The notes: generated by a model from the sequence alone, not told the origin. 64,000 nt of DNA from Taklimakanibacter albus (GCF_016595235.1 NZ_JAENHL010000006.1:62001-126000); one strand, 5' to 3'. Counted from the first letter of the stretch, positions 43,169 through 51,886 are shown. Program-made: numbers and translations.

Positions 43169-44346
43169 CGAAGCGGGCGGACAGCCTTGCGCTCATTCGC
43201 GACCTGATCGCCTTCCCGACGATATCGCGCGATCCCAATCGCGATCTCCTGGCCTATGTGCAGGCGTTTCTGGAACGCCACGGCGTCGCCAGCGACATTC
43301 TGTGGAATGCCGACAGGAGCAAAGGAAATCTGTGGGCGACGATCGGTCCCGCCGATATTCCGGGCGTCATCCTGTCCGGCCATAGCGATGTGGTGCCGGT
43401 CGATGGGCAGGCCTGGACTTCCGACCCGTTCGTCCTGCGCGAAGCCGACGGCCGCGTTTACGGCCGTGGCGCTTGCGACATGAAAGGTTTCGTCGGCATC
43501 GTTCTCGCCGCCGTTCCCGATCTGGTGCGCCGCAAGCTCAAGGCCCCGGTGCATATCGCGATCTCTTATGACGAGGAACTGGGCTGCACCGGCGTCGTGA
43601 GCCTGATCGACCGCATCGCCGCCCTCGCAATGAAGCCGGCTCTGTGCATCGTCGGTGAGCCGACCTCGATGCAGGTCGTGATCGGCCACAAGGGCGGCGG
43701 CATGTATCGCATCGCAGTGACCGGCCGCAGCGCCCATTCGAGCTTGGCGCCGCAGGCGGTCAATGCCGTCGAATATGCCGCCGAGATGATCGCCTTCATC
43801 AAGCAGCTGTCGCAAGAGAGCTGCCGCCATGGCCCGCATGACCACGGCTACGATGTCGCCCATTCGACCCTGTCGGTCACAACCATCACCGGCGGCACCG
43901 CCTTGAACATCATCCCCAATGCCTGTGAGATCGGTTTCGATATCCGCTCGCTGCCGGAGGTCGATGCCAACGCCCTGATCGAGCGCATTCGCCATCATGC
44001 CGAGACCGAGCTTTTGCCGCGCATGCGCGCCGCGGCGCCGGAAGCCGACATTGCCGTGGCGCCGATCGTCGAGTTTGTGGCGCTCGGCACCGCGGCGGAA
44101 CATCCCGCGGTCACCTTCGTGAAGCGGCTGGTCGGGCGCAACGACCACGCCAAAGTCGCCTATGGCACCGAGGCGGGCTTGTTCAGCAACCGGGCCGGCG
44201 TGCCCTCGCTCGTCTGCGGGCCGGGTTCGATCGCGCAGGCGCACAAGCCCGACGAATATCTGGAGCTCGCGGAGATCGACCGCTGCCTGGCGATGATGGG
44301 AAAGCTGGCCGCCGCACTCGAGGCTGATGGATTGCCCTGGTCATGA
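43165..44346 (+). CDS. M20 family deacylase (acetylornithine deacetylase-like)
   Basis: A 393-residue zinc exopeptidase/deacylase of the ArgE group. Metal and catalytic motifs are ILSGHSDVVPVDGQAWTSDP (about residues 70-90), GRGACDMKGFVGIV (about 105-118) and the EE of ISYDEELGCTG (about 135-145). The dimerisation domain includes GGGMYRIAVTGRSAHSS. It removes an acyl group from an N-acyl amino acid or amine. True ArgE activity is less likely here than a catabolic deacylase, given the surrounding genes. It overlaps both neighbours by 4 bases. Confidence 0.86.
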   Translation: MTKRADSLALIRDLIAFPTISRDPNRDLLAYVQAFLERHGVASDILWNADRSKGNLWATIGPADIPGVILSGHSDVVPVDGQAWTSDPFVLREADGRVYGRGACDMKGFVGIVLAAVPDLVRRKLKAPVHIAISYDEELGCTGVVSLIDRIAALAMKPALCIVGEPTSMQVVIGHKGGGMYRIAVTGRSAHSSLAPQAVNAVEYAAEMIAFIKQLSQESCRHGPHDHGYDVAHSTLSVTTITGGTALNIIPNACEIGFDIRSLPEVDANALIERIRHHAETELLPRMRAAAPEADIAVAPIVEFVALGTAAEHPAVTFVKRLVGRNDHAKVAYGTEAGLFSNRAGVPSLVCGPGSIAQAHKPDEYLELAEIDRCLAMMGKLAAALEADGLPWS

Positions 44347-45536
44347 GGCGCGCCGTCGATGCGGTGGTGATCGGTGCCGGCATCGCCGGCACGGCGAGCG
44401 CCTATTATCTCCGGCAGGCTGGGGCCTCGGTGGCGCTGGTCGACGCGCATGGGCCGGGCTGGGGCGCTTCGGGACGCAATCCCGGCTTCCTGTGGCTGCA
44501 GACCAAGCCGGCGGGCCTGGCCATGGATTTTTCACTGGCATGCCGGCGTTTTGCCGAAACCCTGGCCGATGATCTGCCGGATTTCGGCTTTCGTGCCAGC
44601 GGCGGCCTGATCCTCTATCGCGATGCCGCCTATGCGTCGGTCGCGCAGATTTTTGCTGCCGATCGCAGGAGGGCGGGCCTGCCGGTCGAACTGCTCGACC
44701 GCAAGGCGCTGCGCGATCTCTGCCCGGAAATCGGCCCCGAAATATCGGGCGCGGTGTGGAATCCACGCGATGCCTATCAGGATACGGTACGCCTCGTCGG
44801 CCATCTGGCGCGTCTCTTCGAGCAGGCGGGCGGAATTATTCTGGCGCCGGCGCGTGTCGCGGCGCTGGTGATGTCGGCCTCCGTCTGTCGCGGTGTGCGC
44901 CTGGCCGACGGTGACGAGATCGCGAGCGGCATCGTCGTTCTCGCGGCGGGTCCCTGGTCGAATGAGCTGCTGGCGCCCCTGCGGCTGGATGTGCCTTATG
45001 TGACGACCCGCTTCGAGGCGGCGGAAACCGCGCCGGCGCCGTTCCGCTTGCGCCCTGTCGTCGCCGGCCAGGCCTTGTTCCGCTTCTTCGCGCCGCCCGG
45101 CATAGATCGCGAGGCGCTGCCGCGCGAACCTTCGGAACGCTTGCGCCCTGAGCTCGGCTTCACCGAGCAGATCGCCAGCCGCGCCGACGGCGCACTGCTC
45201 TTCGGCTGCGCCTATGAGGTCGGCAGCGCCCGCGACCAGGCGACGGTGGCGGGACAGGCGATGGCCTGCTCGATCCACAGCCGGAATTTCCCAGCCGTCG
45301 CCGGCCTGCCGATCATGCGCCAATGGGCAGGCGTCGTGGCGCAGACACCGGATGGATTGCCGGTCCTCGATGCCTCGGTCGGGCTCGAGGGCCTGGTCAT
45401 CAACACCGGGCATTTCTTCGGCAATCTTGCCGGTGCGTTTTCAGGGCGGATCGTCGCCGATCTGGTCGCCGGGAAGGATCCGCCATACCCTATAGATGGA
45501 CTGTCCCGGCGTCGCTTCGCGGCGCGGGCCGCTTGA
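44343..45536 (+). CDS. FAD-dependent amine/D-amino acid oxidoreductase (DadA-like)
   Basis: A 397-residue DAO-family flavoenzyme. DAVVIGAGIAGTASAYYLRQ at the N-terminus is the FAD Rossmann motif, PGWGASGRNPGFLWLQ the second FAD contact, and INTGHFFGNLAGAFSGRIVA the C-terminal dinucleotide motif. It oxidises a secondary amine or D-amino acid to an imine or keto acid. It follows the M20 deacylase (4-base overlap), so deacylation followed by oxidation is a reasonable reading. Confidence 0.86.
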   Translation: MRRAVDAVVIGAGIAGTASAYYLRQAGASVALVDAHGPGWGASGRNPGFLWLQTKPAGLAMDFSLACRRFAETLADDLPDFGFRASGGLILYRDAAYASVAQIFAADRRRAGLPVELLDRKALRDLCPEIGPEISGAVWNPRDAYQDTVRLVGHLARLFEQAGGIILAPARVAALVMSASVCRGVRLADGDEIASGIVVLAAGPWSNELLAPLRLDVPYVTTRFEAAETAPAPFRLRPVVAGQALFRFFAPPGIDREALPREPSERLRPELGFTEQIASRADGALLFGCAYEVGSARDQATVAGQAMACSIHSRNFPAVAGLPIMRQWAGVVAQTPDGLPVLDASVGLEGLVINTGHFFGNLAGAFSGRIVADLVAGKDPPYPIDGLSRRRFAARAA

Positions 45537-45555
45537 TCATTTCTGGAGGAAAGCC

Positions 45556-46221
45556 ATGCCGACGAAAGTCTTCGATGTGACGCCAGTGACCTTGCCGAGC
45601 GACGCGGCGGCGGCCTGGGCCGCCATTCCTGTCACCATCGCTTCCGATATCACGGCGGGCCGCGTCGTCGTCGATCCGCTCATTCGGCCGCTGCGCCCCT
45701 TTGCTATCGGCCGGCGGCTGGTCGGGCGGGCGGTGACCGCATGGTGCGAGCGATCGGATTTCGGCGCCATGCTGCACGCCATCGATATTGCGGGAGCAGG
45801 AGACATCGTCGTCGTCGCCGCCGGCGGATGCCTGCAGACGGCCTATGCCGGTGAGATCCTGTGCGGCTATGCCCGGAAGAAGGGGATAGCCGGATTGATT
45901 GTCGACGGCGCCGTCCGCGACATCGACACGATCGCCGCCTTCGATGATTTTTCTGTATTCGCGCGGGGCCACACGCCGAGAGGGCCGTTGTCGAAGGAAC
46001 GCGGCACGGTGAACGGCAGGATCGTGCTGGGTGGAACAGCCGTGGCGCCCGGCGATATCATTCTGGGTGACAATGACGGCCTCGCGGCGATTCCGGCGGG
46101 CGAGGCCTCGACATTGCTCACCACCGCACAGGCGCGCGTGCAGATGGAAGAGCAATGGGTGGCGCAGCTCGCCTCCGGGGGGACGCTCGTCTCGACATTC
46201 GCGGTGCCGGAAGCGATCTAA
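45556..46221 (+). CDS. RraA-like protein (HMG/CHA aldolase or oxaloacetate decarboxylase family)
   Basis: A 221-residue RraA-fold protein. GLIVDGAVRDIDTIAAFDDF (about residues 112-131) contains the Arg-Asp pair used by 4-hydroxy-4-methyl-2-oxoglutarate aldolases to bind pyruvate and metal, and GDIILGDNDGLAAIP is the conserved C-terminal loop. The metal-site residues argue for an aldolase/decarboxylase rather than the RNase E inhibitor role. GGAGGA lies 6 bases before ATG 45556. It ends the rightward operon and converges with a DMT-family gene. Confidence 0.83.
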   Translation: MPTKVFDVTPVTLPSDAAAAWAAIPVTIASDITAGRVVVDPLIRPLRPFAIGRRLVGRAVTAWCERSDFGAMLHAIDIAGAGDIVVVAAGGCLQTAYAGEILCGYARKKGIAGLIVDGAVRDIDTIAAFDDFSVFARGHTPRGPLSKERGTVNGRIVLGGTAVAPGDIILGDNDGLAAIPAGEASTLLTTAQARVQMEEQWVAQLASGGTLVSTFAVPEAI

Positions 46222-47135
46222 CCTACGGGCTCGATGACGATGGCGTCCTTGCGGCCGCGATAGATTTCCGACACCACCACCGCACCGATGACGAGGGCGC
46301 CGCCCAGGACGCGCGGCACGGTCAGGTCTTCCCCGAGAAGCAAAGCGGCGAGGCCGATGACGAAGACCGGCTCGAGATTGAGCACCATGGCGGTCGCGGA
46401 TCCGCCGGCGTAGGTGACCGCCCGGAACATCAGCACGAAGGCGACCGAGAAGAAGAAGCAGGTGACGAGAAGCGGCAGCCAGGGGCTGAGACCCGGCTCA
46501 GGCGTCACCACAAAGCTCCCCGTCGCCACGACATACAGCGCCACCGTGACGATCCCGGAGATCGCCATGTAGAAGCTCACCACCGTGCTGTCGGCGTCGC
46601 GCAGCCTGATGCTGTTCCAGAAGATCGAGACGGCGTAGCAAAGCGAGGCGAGGCCGGCGAGGAGAATGCCTTTTGGATCGAGCGCCACGTCATTGAGCCC
46701 GACCGAGATCCCGACACCGGCGAAAGCCACGACGAGACACAGGATCTCGAGGAGGCCGGGAAGGCGGCGCGCATGCAGGCATTCGAGCAGGGTGGTCAGC
46801 ATCGGAAAGGTGTAGAGGATGACGACGCCGAGGCTCACCGGAATGAAGGCGAAGGAACCGAGGAGGCCCAGTGTCGCCATCCCGGTCATGACCCCGGAAC
46901 CCAGCGCATGACCGGCACGGCCGTGCGGGAGAACCGGCTTGAGGCGCAGCAGCGCCATCAGGAGAAGGACGGTCAGGATGAGGAAACCGAAGCGTGCCAG
47001 CACGACGGTCGGCGGGCTGAAGCCGCGCGCATAGGAGAAGGGCACCGACACATCATTGACCGCGAGCATCAGCCCGGCGGCCGCCGCAAGTATGATGCCG
47101 AGGCGCGCCTGCCGCGCCATCTGTCCGTCCGCCAT
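46218..47135 (-). CDS. DMT/EamA-family transporter
   Basis: A 305-residue membrane protein with about ten hydrophobic helices in two EamA repeats (about residues 12-140 and 155-290). LGSGVMTGMATLGLLGSFAF and GSATAMVLNLEPVFVIGLAA are typical repeat ends. Members export amino acids, amines or metabolites. It overlaps the RraA-like stop by 4 bases in convergent orientation, so it is not in that operon. Confidence 0.85.
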   Translation of the reverse strand: MADGQMARQARLGIILAAAAGLMLAVNDVSVPFSYARGFSPPTVVLARFGFLILTVLLLMALLRLKPVLPHGRAGHALGSGVMTGMATLGLLGSFAFIPVSLGVVILYTFPMLTTLLECLHARRLPGLLEILCLVVAFAGVGISVGLNDVALDPKGILLAGLASLCYAVSIFWNSIRLRDADSTVVSFYMAISGIVTVALYVVATGSFVVTPEPGLSPWLPLLVTCFFFSVAFVLMFRAVTYAGGSATAMVLNLEPVFVIGLAALLLGEDLTVPRVLGGALVIGAVVVSEIYRGRKDAIVIEPVG

Positions 47136-47291
47136 GTGGTGGAGCCCCTGAATGCGCGGAACCGCGCCCGCCAGTCATTCTACAGAAGCTGTGATCGGCC
47201 TGCCAGCACGAAACACAGATGGGTGATGAGCCGATGGCGGCTATTGACGCCTCATCCACCGCGCCTAGTCTTGAAGCCAGGACGGCGGAAA

Positions 47292-48101
47292 ATGGAGGCT
47301 TTGATGGGCGGCTTGCTCTTGCGGCTTCTGATGGTGGCATTGGCGCTGGCACTTCCTCTGCGTGCGGGCTTTGCCGCCGATACGCCGGTCGATCTCGAAT
47401 TGGTGCTGGCGGTCGATGTCTCGCGCTCGATGGATCTCGACGAGCAGGCCTTGCAGCGCAATGGGTATGTCGAGGCCTTCCGCCATAAGGAAGTGATCGA
47501 AGCCATAGCGTCAGGCCCGCAGGGCCGCATCGCGGTCAGTTATGTCGAATGGGCGGGGCCATCCTATCAGCAGGTCCTGGTGCCGTGGACGGTGATCGAC
47601 GGCGAGGCCGCGGCCCGCGCCTTTGCCGATCGCCTGGCTCAGGCCCCGATCTCGCGCGAGCGCGGCACCTCGATCGCCAACAGCCTTCTCTTCGTCGGAA
47701 CGACCTTCACGGGCAATGACCTTGCCGGCAGCCGCCGCGTCATCGACGTTTCAGGCGACGGCCCGAATAACATGGGCGTGCCGGTCGAGACCGCCCGCGA
47801 TCCCCTGGTGGCCGACGGCGTGACCATCAACGGCCTGCCGATAATGATCAAGCGGGCAGGCGGTTTTGCGTCGATCGAGAATCTCGATATCTATTACGAG
47901 GATTGTGTCATCGGCGGCCCCGGCGCCTTCCTGGTGACGGTGACCGATATCCGCAACCTTGCGTCGGCCATCCGCCGCAAGCTGGTGCTGGAGATCGCCA
48001 GCCGGCCGGTGCTGCTGCAGAAGGCGGCCGAGACGGTGTCGGAGCCGCGTATCGACTGCATGATCGGCGAGAAGCTGCGCGAGCAGTGGATGCGGGAATG
48101 A
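47292..48101 (+). CDS. DUF1194 (von Willebrand A-like) secreted protein
   Basis: A 269-residue protein with signal peptide LLLRLLMVALALALPLRAGF and a vWA-like domain starting VDLELVLAVDVSRSMDLDEQ, whose DxSxS residues form a metal-dependent adhesion site. RVIDVSGDGPNNMGVPVETA (about residues 150-170) is the DUF1194 hallmark. The family is alphaproteobacterial and of unknown function. The start ATG 47292 fits the signal; the reading frame extends far upstream but only as an antisense shadow. The 156-bp gap before it shows nothing specific. Confidence 0.85.
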   Translation: MEALMGGLLLRLLMVALALALPLRAGFAADTPVDLELVLAVDVSRSMDLDEQALQRNGYVEAFRHKEVIEAIASGPQGRIAVSYVEWAGPSYQQVLVPWTVIDGEAAARAFADRLAQAPISRERGTSIANSLLFVGTTFTGNDLAGSRRVIDVSGDGPNNMGVPVETARDPLVADGVTINGLPIMIKRAGGFASIENLDIYYEDCVIGGPGAFLVTVTDIRNLASAIRRKLVLEIASRPVLLQKAAETVSEPRIDCMIGEKLREQWMRE

Positions 48102-48105
48102 GCAA

Positions 48106-48206
48106 ACCCCGCCAAAGCTGTAGACTTTGGCGATAAGGGTTTGCGCCAAGGGAGACGAGCACACCCCGCCAAAGTTGCAGACTTTGGCGATAAGGGGTTG
48201 CGCCAA
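48106..48206. repeat. Tandem pair of 44-nt hairpin repeats upstream of ltrA
   Basis: Two copies (48106-48149 and 48163-48206) share 41 of 44 bases. Each contains CGCCAAAG and CTTTGGCG forming an 8-bp stem with a 7-base loop (stems 48110-48117/48125-48132 and 48167-48174/48182-48189), followed by GATAAGGG and TTGCGCCAA. The loop varies while the stem is conserved. They fill the gap between the DUF1194 stop and the ltrA start. Confidence 0.75.
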
Positions 48207-48222
48207 ACAGGGGGGACGGGGC

Positions 48223-49389
48223 TTGGATAATCTGCTGCGCATTCGCAAGGGCCATGAACATGCCCGCGTCACCTTCGTCGAATTGTTCTTCGATCTCGTC
48301 TTCGTCTTCGCGGTAACCCAGCTCTCCCACACACTGCTCGCCCATTATTCGGCGCTCGGTGCGATCGAGACCCTGCTTCTGCTGATGGCCGTCTGGTGGG
48401 TGTGGATCTACACCTCCTGGGTCACCAACTGGCTCGATCCCGAACGCATACCGGTGCGGCTGATGCTCTTCGCCATTATGCTGGCGGGACTCATTCTGTC
48501 CTCCTCGCTGCCCAAGGCCTTCGCCGAGCTGGGACTCGTCTTCGCGCTCGCCCACGTCACGATCCAGATCGGCCGCACCTTGTTCACGATCTGGGCAGCC
48601 CGCGGCAACGTGGCGATCGTCCGCAACTTCCAGCGCATTCTTTTCTGGCTCTGCGGGTCAGGCATTCTGTGGATTGCCGGCGGCTTTGCCGACGGCGAGA
48701 TGCGACTCGTTTTCTGGATCGTGGCGCTCGCCATCGAATATGCCGGCCCCTCGATGGGTTTCTGGACGCCCGGCATGGGCTGCTCGACCACTGCTGACTG
48801 GGATGTCGAGGGTGGTCATCTTTCCGAGCGCTGCGGCCTCTTCGTCATCATAGCACTCGGCGAATCCATCCTGGTGACGGGGGCCACTTTCAGCAATCTC
48901 GCCTGGTCCTGGCCCGTGGTGCTGGGGTTCCTCTCGGCCTTCGTGGCGAGCCTTGCCATGTGGTGGATCTATTTCAACACCGGGGCGGAGCGCGGCACCG
49001 AAAGCATCACCACCTCCGGCGATCCGGGCCGCCTGGCGCGTCTCGGCTACACCTATATCCATCTCTTCATCGTCGCCGGCATCATCGTCACCGCGGTGGG
49101 TGATGAATTCACGCTCGTCCACCCCGACGGCCATGCCGATCTGAAGATGGCGTCGGCCATCGTCGGCGGCCCGCTGCTCTATCTCATCGGCACGCTTCTG
49201 TTCCGCCGGGCGATCACCGGGCAACTGCCGAAGATCCAGATCACCGCGCTGGCGGCGCTGATTGCGGTCTTCTTCGCCGCGGGCTATCTCACGCCGGCGA
49301 TGCTGAGTCTTGCCACCACGCTGGTGCTGGTCGTCGTCGCACTTGCCGAGAAAGGCGCTGCCCGGGAAATGGGCGGCGAGATCGCCTGA
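48223..49389 (+). CDS. Low temperature requirement protein A family (LtrA)
   Basis: A membrane protein of 388 residues from TTG 48223, chosen because GGGGGACGGGG lies just upstream and the family begins close to RKGHEHARVTFVELFFDLVF. FFDLVFVFAVTQLSHTLL (about residues 20-37) is the LtrA hallmark. About ten hydrophobic segments follow, and FVIIALGESILVTGATFSNL is the second conserved motif. The longer frame to 48127 would translate through the hairpin repeats. The biochemical role of LtrA proteins is not established. It overlaps the next gene by one base. Confidence 0.85.
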   Translation: MDNLLRIRKGHEHARVTFVELFFDLVFVFAVTQLSHTLLAHYSALGAIETLLLLMAVWWVWIYTSWVTNWLDPERIPVRLMLFAIMLAGLILSSSLPKAFAELGLVFALAHVTIQIGRTLFTIWAARGNVAIVRNFQRILFWLCGSGILWIAGGFADGEMRLVFWIVALAIEYAGPSMGFWTPGMGCSTTADWDVEGGHLSERCGLFVIIALGESILVTGATFSNLAWSWPVVLGFLSAFVASLAMWWIYFNTGAERGTESITTSGDPGRLARLGYTYIHLFIVAGIIVTAVGDEFTLVHPDGHADLKMASAIVGGPLLYLIGTLLFRRAITGQLPKIQITALAALIAVFFAAGYLTPAMLSLATTLVLVVVALAEKGAAREMGGEIA

Positions 49390-49874
49390 TGTCTCTGATC
49401 CACCCGATCACCGCTGACGAGCGCGCCAAGGTGCTGGCGCTCAACAATGCCCATGCGGTCGAAACCTCGTTCCTCGACGAGGCGAAGCTCACGCGCATGC
49501 TGGATGAGGCCTTTCTGGCGACGCGTATCGGCGAGGTCGATGCCTTTCTCATCGTCTTCGACGAGAAGGCGCGTTATGACAGCCCCAATTTCGAGTGGTT
49601 CCGGGACCGGTTTCCGACCTTTGTTTATGTCGACCGCATCGTCACCGCGCCTCAGGCCCGGGGCAAGGGTTATGCAAAGGCCCTCTACCGGGATCTCTTC
49701 GAAAAAGCCGCCGCCCGGGGCCATGAAAGGGTGGTCTGCGAGGTCAATTTCGACCCTCCGAACCCGGTGTCCGACGCTTTCCATGCAGCCTTGGGTTTTG
49801 TTGACGTCGGCCGCCAGTTGTTGCAGGGCTCCGGCAAGACCGTCAGCTATCTGAGTAAAAATATTCCTAGCTGA
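49389..49874 (+). CDS. GNAT-family N-acetyltransferase
   Basis: A 161-residue acetyltransferase. FVYVDRIVTAPQARGKGYAK (about residues 76-96) contains the acetyl-CoA loop ARGKGYA, VVCEVNFDPPNPVSDAFHAA follows and LGFVDVGRQLLQGSGKTVSY closes the fold. It resembles the YkwB/COG3818 group. The start overlaps the LtrA stop (TGATG), so the two are co-transcribed. The substrate is unknown. Confidence 0.82.
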   Translation: MSLIHPITADERAKVLALNNAHAVETSFLDEAKLTRMLDEAFLATRIGEVDAFLIVFDEKARYDSPNFEWFRDRFPTFVYVDRIVTAPQARGKGYAKALYRDLFEKAAARGHERVVCEVNFDPPNPVSDAFHAALGFVDVGRQLLQGSGKTVSYLSKNIPS

Positions 49875-50089
49875 TTTCGCAGCCGCTCCTTAGCCTGTCG
49901 TCGTAGCTGGATTTGCCAAGTCAAGCCTGTTTTTTGCCCTGAAAATCGGGCGCATTTTCCTATTCAGAAACACGAAATTCGCAGGTTTTTCGGCCTTTTT
50001 TGTCGCGTTTTTCGGGGCTGGTTTTGGCCGGTCCAGGTGCTACCGTTTTACCGTTGCGTCTGTGTCTTTAGGTCAGGTGAGTGTGTGTC

Positions 50090-50233
50090 ATGCCGGTGTT
50101 CGAGGAGTGGTTCGAATTCGACTATGAGGAAGTTCTTCTGGGGGCGGTGAAAGCCGAATCCAAACGTGGGCGACGGGAGCAAATGGCTCTGCGTGTGCGT
50201 CACAGGCGACCGAAATCCGGTCCGCAAAAATAG
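50090..50233 (+). CDS. Small hypothetical protein, 47 residues
   Basis: An ORF of 47 codons reads MPVFEEWFEFDYEEVLLGAV, then a strongly basic tail with KRGRREQMALRVRHRRP. The N-terminal half is acidic and aromatic, the C-terminal half basic, which suggests a structured small protein rather than noise. AGGTGAG lies about 9 bases upstream of the ATG, and a 12-bp hairpin follows 27 bases after the stop. I know no family. The rest of 49875-50305 is T-rich and otherwise empty; a 79-codon frame on the other strand has no convincing start site. Confidence 0.45.
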   Translation: MPVFEEWFEFDYEEVLLGAVKAESKRGRREQMALRVRHRRPKSGPQK

Positions 50234-50260
50234 CGATTTCGAAAACAGTTCTTTTCGCGG

Positions 50261-50288
50261 CATGGCGGGTGGATCACCACCCGCCATG
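50261..50288. terminator. Strong hairpin between the small ORF and the NCS1 permease
   Basis: CATGGCGGGTGG (50261-50272) and CCACCCGCCATG (50277-50288) form a 12-bp perfect stem with an ATCA loop, followed on the plus strand by TTCGCGTTT. It lies between a rightward small ORF and the leftward permease (stop at 50306), so it may terminate both. Confidence 0.55.
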
Positions 50289-50305
50289 TTCGCGTTTAGG
50301 GATGG

Positions 50306-51700
50306 TCAGTAGTCGCCCTTGCCCTGAGGCTTCACCAGCAGAAGCGTCGCCACCACATAGACCACCGCGCCGACCACGAGTGTCGGCAGCGCCGCGGTGG
50401 TGAACTCATAAGGCGACCGGCTCACATAGGTGATCGGGTTGAGCAGATAGAGATAGGTGAGAACGCCTGCCGCCATGGCGATGATCGCCGCCGGATTGAC
50501 GCCGCCCCAGAAGTGATAGGGGCTGCCTTCGCCGCCGATGAACAGCCCGCGCACATTGATGCGGCGCCGGCGCAGCAGATAGTAGTCGGCGATCTGGATG
50601 CCGCAGAGCGGCGCGAAGCCTAAGCCGATGAAAGCCAGGAACGTGCCGAAATTGGCGAAGAACAGTTCCGGGATGAACAGCCCGACGACGCCGACCGGCG
50701 CGATCGAGATGAGCAGCAGCATCGGCCAGGAGAGCTTCGAGAAGGCCGGCACATGCCTGAGCCCGATCGAGGAGGCATAGACGCCCGCGACCGCGGTGCC
50801 GAGATTGGCGGCGGCCACGAAGAGAAGCGCGATGACGCCATAGACCGGTCCGCCGACGGCGCGCATCCATTCCGCCGGGTCGGAGATCTGCAGCACCAAT
50901 ATGCCGGCGATGCCGATGGCCGAGAGCACCGGCACCGGCGCGCCCATGCCGACCATGATCGGCAGCGCCGCGGTGCGCCCGTTCGGCGCCATGCGGACCA
51001 TGGCTCCGATATAGGGCCACCAGGAGAGCAGCGAGACGATACCGATCTCGACACCGGTGGTGTAGTTCCATTGCGGGCTCGTCGAGGCATAGGCCGGCAC
51101 GGCGGCGGCAAGATCGCCCCACCGCTGCGTCACCAGGATATACAGCATCCACATGCCGACAAAGACATGGGCGACGAGGATCTTCGCCACCCGGTCGACG
51201 CCGGCCGAGCCCTTGAGCAGGAACAGGAACACCAGCACCGAGGCGAGCAGCACCGTCACCGGGACGAGCAGGCTGGTGGCGCCCTCGCTGGTGACGCCGA
51301 GCGCCAGAAGCAGTTGCGCCGTCGACTTGGCGAAGAAGATGAGGAGCAGCGAGTTCCAGCCGACGATCGAGATGAACTGCATCGCCGCCGGGATGACCCA
51401 GCCGCGCGAGCCGAATTGCGGCTTGGCCGAGGCGATGGAGTCGACGCCGAAGCGGATCGCCACCGGCACCGCCGCCAGCGCCACGATCAGCATGCCGATC
51501 ATGCTGCCGGCGAACAGCGCGAAGAAGCCCTCGCGGAAATTAAGGTAATAGCCGACATATTCGCCGATGATGTAGCACCAGGTCGCGGCCGCCGCGGTTG
51601 CCAGCGAAATGCCGAGCTTCCATTGTCCCCAGTTGCGTTCGCCGGGCAAAAGCGGCCAGGCGCTTTTGTCGGCCTCGTGCAGTATCTGGCTGTTCTGCAT
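50306..51700 (-). CDS. NCS1-family nucleobase/cation symporter (cytosine permease-like)
   Basis: A 464-residue inner-membrane transporter with about twelve hydrophobic segments. WGQWKLGISLATAAAATWCY near the N-terminus and NWGxW-type spacing, GSRGWVIPAAMQFISIVGWN (about residues 97-116) and GLGFAPLCGIQIADYYLLRR (about 360-380) are NCS1 markers. NCS1 members import cytosine, hydantoins, allantoin or thiamine precursors with Na+ or H+. The next genes on the strand upstream are a small membrane peptide and an aldehyde dehydrogenase, so the substrate may be an amine or nucleobase derivative. The substrate is not assignable. Confidence 0.85.
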   Translation of the reverse strand: MQNSQILHEADKSAWPLLPGERNWGQWKLGISLATAAAATWCYIIGEYVGYYLNFREGFFALFAGSMIGMLIVALAAVPVAIRFGVDSIASAKPQFGSRGWVIPAAMQFISIVGWNSLLLIFFAKSTAQLLLALGVTSEGATSLLVPVTVLLASVLVFLFLLKGSAGVDRVAKILVAHVFVGMWMLYILVTQRWGDLAAAVPAYASTSPQWNYTTGVEIGIVSLLSWWPYIGAMVRMAPNGRTAALPIMVGMGAPVPVLSAIGIAGILVLQISDPAEWMRAVGGPVYGVIALLFVAAANLGTAVAGVYASSIGLRHVPAFSKLSWPMLLLISIAPVGVVGLFIPELFFANFGTFLAFIGLGFAPLCGIQIADYYLLRRRRINVRGLFIGGEGSPYHFWGGVNPAAIIAMAAGVLTYLYLLNPITYVSRSPYEFTTAALPTLVVGAVVYVVATLLLVKPQGKGDY

Positions 51701-51701
51701 C

Positions 51702-51860
51702 TCACATCCTCCCGATGAAGAGGGCGATCAGCGGCAGCGCGATGCCGAACAGGATCAGGGCCGCCCAGGCGGCGCCGTCATAATCCTTGCCTTGATTGTC
51801 CGGTTTTTCGAGCAGCGCCACGCGCCGCTCGAGCTCCGGTTCGAGTTGTCCTCTCGCCAT
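51702..51860 (-). CDS. Small single-pass membrane protein, 52 residues
   Basis: ATG 51860 follows GGGAGG by about 8 bases. The 52-residue product has a charged N-terminus (MARGQLEPELERRVALLEKP) and one C-terminal hydrophobic helix (AAWAALILFGIALPLIALFI). It ends one base before the NCS1 permease start and begins after the aldehyde dehydrogenase, so the three are one operon. It could be an accessory or stabilising peptide of the permease. No family recognised. Confidence 0.7.
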   Translation of the reverse strand: MARGQLEPELERRVALLEKPDNQGKDYDGAAWAALILFGIALPLIALFIGRM

Positions 51861-51886
51861 GTTTGTTTCCTCCCTGATTTTGAGTT

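Noticed and set aside
46155-47291. Apparent 380-residue N-terminal extension of the DUF1194 protein
   Set aside because: The extension is antisense to the EamA transporter and is highly charged. A signal peptide starts at 47292, matching the family length.
48106-48206. Short CRISPR-like array
   Set aside because: Only two units with a 13-base gap between them, a variable loop inside the repeat and no cas genes nearby.
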